Shown here: piece after piece, positions 63,207 through 64,000 of the stretch | How positions within the stretch are numbered: the stretch's first letter is position 1 | Layout of the letters: each line of letters starts with the position of its first letter | Source: Sphingomonas japonica | Lineage (GTDB): Bacteria > Pseudomonadota > Alphaproteobacteria > Sphingomonadales > Sphingomonadaceae | Direction: 5' to 3' | Length of the DNA stretch: 64,000 bases | Assembly: GCF_006346325.1 (NCBI RefSeq) | Contig: NZ_VDYR01000002.1 | Location: 124,001 to 188,000, forward strand | Translations under genes and position numbers: made by a program | Notes under the pieces: generated by a model | The model's database searches: none | Seen by the model: the letters and a program-made list of their open reading frames with translations, nothing else | Told to the model about the DNA's origin: nothing

Positions 63207-63225
63207 TCCATGCCTGGGAGGATAT

Positions 63226-64000
63226 ATGGGTTTCTGGCTTTGCGACCGGCGGAGCGTGCAGACGACGAGCGTGATCTCGCGCTTCGATCCGCGCTTCTGG
63301 ACGGTCAATTTTCCGCGGCCGATGATGGCGAGCGTCGTCACCACCGCGCACGACGCGCTGAGGGTCGATTGCACCTTCTATCGATTGCGCGACCTGGCCG
63401 GGCTGATCTGGGAAGCGGAGGATCGCTACGACCATCCGCTGCTCAAGTACGAGACCGATCGCGATTTCCGGGGATGCCGCCTGCGCTTTCGCTGGCGCAG
63501 CGAAGGGGTGCAGCCGCTCGATGCCATCGACGGCCCGACGTTGACGATCGAGGGGCGCGATGCCGACGGCACGGCGAAAGCCTGGTATGTGCGGCTGTGG
63601 AACTATGCCGAAGGCACGCCCGAAAATGCCGAGATCGCAATCGATTTCGACGATCTGGTCGGCGGCTTCCTGCTGCCGGAGGAAGCCGATCCGGTGTTCG
63701 CCGGCGATGTCGACCGGATGTTCATCTCGATCGTGCCGCCGGGATATTCGGAGGAAGGACTGCACCTCGACGCGCCGATCGAGGCGAGCGTCGCGATCAC
63801 CGGCCTGGCGTGCGAAGGACCGCAATCGGTGCTGGCGATCGGCGATGCGATCGTTCCCGAGCACGGGCTGTCGATCGCGAGCGGCTATGACGACAGCTAT
63901 AACCTGACGCCCGCGCGCCTGCTGCGCAACGCGCTGCAGCTGGGGTATCGCGGGGCGATCAACCATTATGTCGGGATGAGCCATTATTTCCGGCTCGAAC
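63226..64000 (+). CDS. large tail-region protein of the GTA-like cluster, 3' truncated by window
   Basis: At least 258 residues, open to the window end. It begins MGFWLCDRRSVQTTSVISRF and includes FWTVNFPRPMMASVV, GLIWEAEDRYDHPLLKYET, FDDLVGGFLLPEEADPVFAGD and GYRGAINHYVGMSHYF. It does not look like RcGTA gp12 (DUF2460), which follows the tape measure in Rhodobacter. I cannot name the family; a tail-sheath, baseplate or glycoside-hydrolase-like role is possible. GGGAGG lies four bases before ATG 63226. Confidence 0.8.
   Translation, partial: MGFWLCDRRSVQTTSVISRFDPRFWTVNFPRPMMASVVTTAHDALRVDCTFYRLRDLAGLIWEAEDRYDHPLLKYETDRDFRGCRLRFRWRSEGVQPLDAIDGPTLTIEGRDADGTAKAWYVRLWNYAEGTPENAEIAIDFDDLVGGFLLPEEADPVFAGDVDRMFISIVPPGYSEEGLHLDAPIEASVAITGLACEGPQSVLAIGDAIVPEHGLSIASGYDDSYNLTPARLLRNALQLGYRGAINHYVGMSHYFRLE

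Noticed and set aside
53956..64000. Calling the head-tail genes an active prophage
   Set aside because: No integrase, repressor, replication or lysis genes and no att-like repeats are visible, and the gene order matches gene transfer agents; the right boundary is outside the window, so the question stays open.

Overview
The window is one contiguous stretch of a GC-rich alphaproteobacterial chromosome, most likely Sphingomonas or a close relative in Sphingomonadaceae. The evidence is gene content and order: hrcA-grpE, metXW, hisG-hisD-nusB, an infA-Maf-RNase E/G-yacG run, a split pntAA/pntAB/pntB transhydrogenase, a tiny aa3-oxidase subunit IV gene, short palindromes with the core CTCGACTTCGCTCG, and an RcGTA-like gene transfer agent (GTA) cluster. 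No rRNA, CRISPR array, transposase or integrase is visible.

Left part (1-16000): rsmI (5' end outside the window), yraN, gshB and a DedA protein read rightward. rdgB-rph are divergent from hrcA-grpE. glnD (PII uridylyltransferase) follows, then a CPA-type antiporter, a VOC protein, MipA/OmpV, infC (apparent ATA start), thrS and a ZIP-like permease. An LD-carboxypeptidase and an Mpl-like Mur ligase are divergent and together suggest murein recycling.

Middle part (17000-38800): a small membrane protein plus XRE regulator sits behind three tandem operator-like repeats. Next come two alpha/beta hydrolases, a TPR protein, a SIMPL protein, gloA-gloB and two tandem paralogous lipoproteins. metX-metW are divergent from hisC-tyrA; then a DUF2332 protein, hisG-hisD-nusB, a chromate transporter, thiL (with a palindromic repeat translated inside the enzyme), hppA, a secreted EEP-fold enzyme, and infA-Maf-RNase E/G-yacG ending at tRNA-Phe.

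Right part (38800-53800): a hemerythrin-like protein, a sigma54 response regulator, cox subunit IV, pntAA, a PH-domain protein, pntAB, pntB, a winged-helix regulator, tRNA-Val, an XRE/S24-like regulator, a DUF6456 protein, large DUF2339 and ChaN-like envelope proteins, an M61 peptidase and a diaminopimelate-epimerase-like protein with altered active-site motifs.

From 53804 to the end lies the GTA-like cluster: a near-consensus sigma70 promoter, small and large terminase, portal, a DUF6127 protein, prohead protease, capsid, a spike-base and a spike-fibre protein, head-tail adaptor, a small connector-region protein, tail terminator, major tail protein, two tail chaperones, a very short tape measure, and the start of a large tail protein cut by the window edge. 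Genes are either fused by 1-11 nt overlaps or separated by gaps that each hold a hairpin. No integration or lysogeny genes are seen, and housekeeping genes abut the cluster, so it looks domesticated rather than like a recent prophage.

No gene-free stretch exceeds 300 nt; the longest gaps (50711-50914 and 56965-57215) are described in the list.
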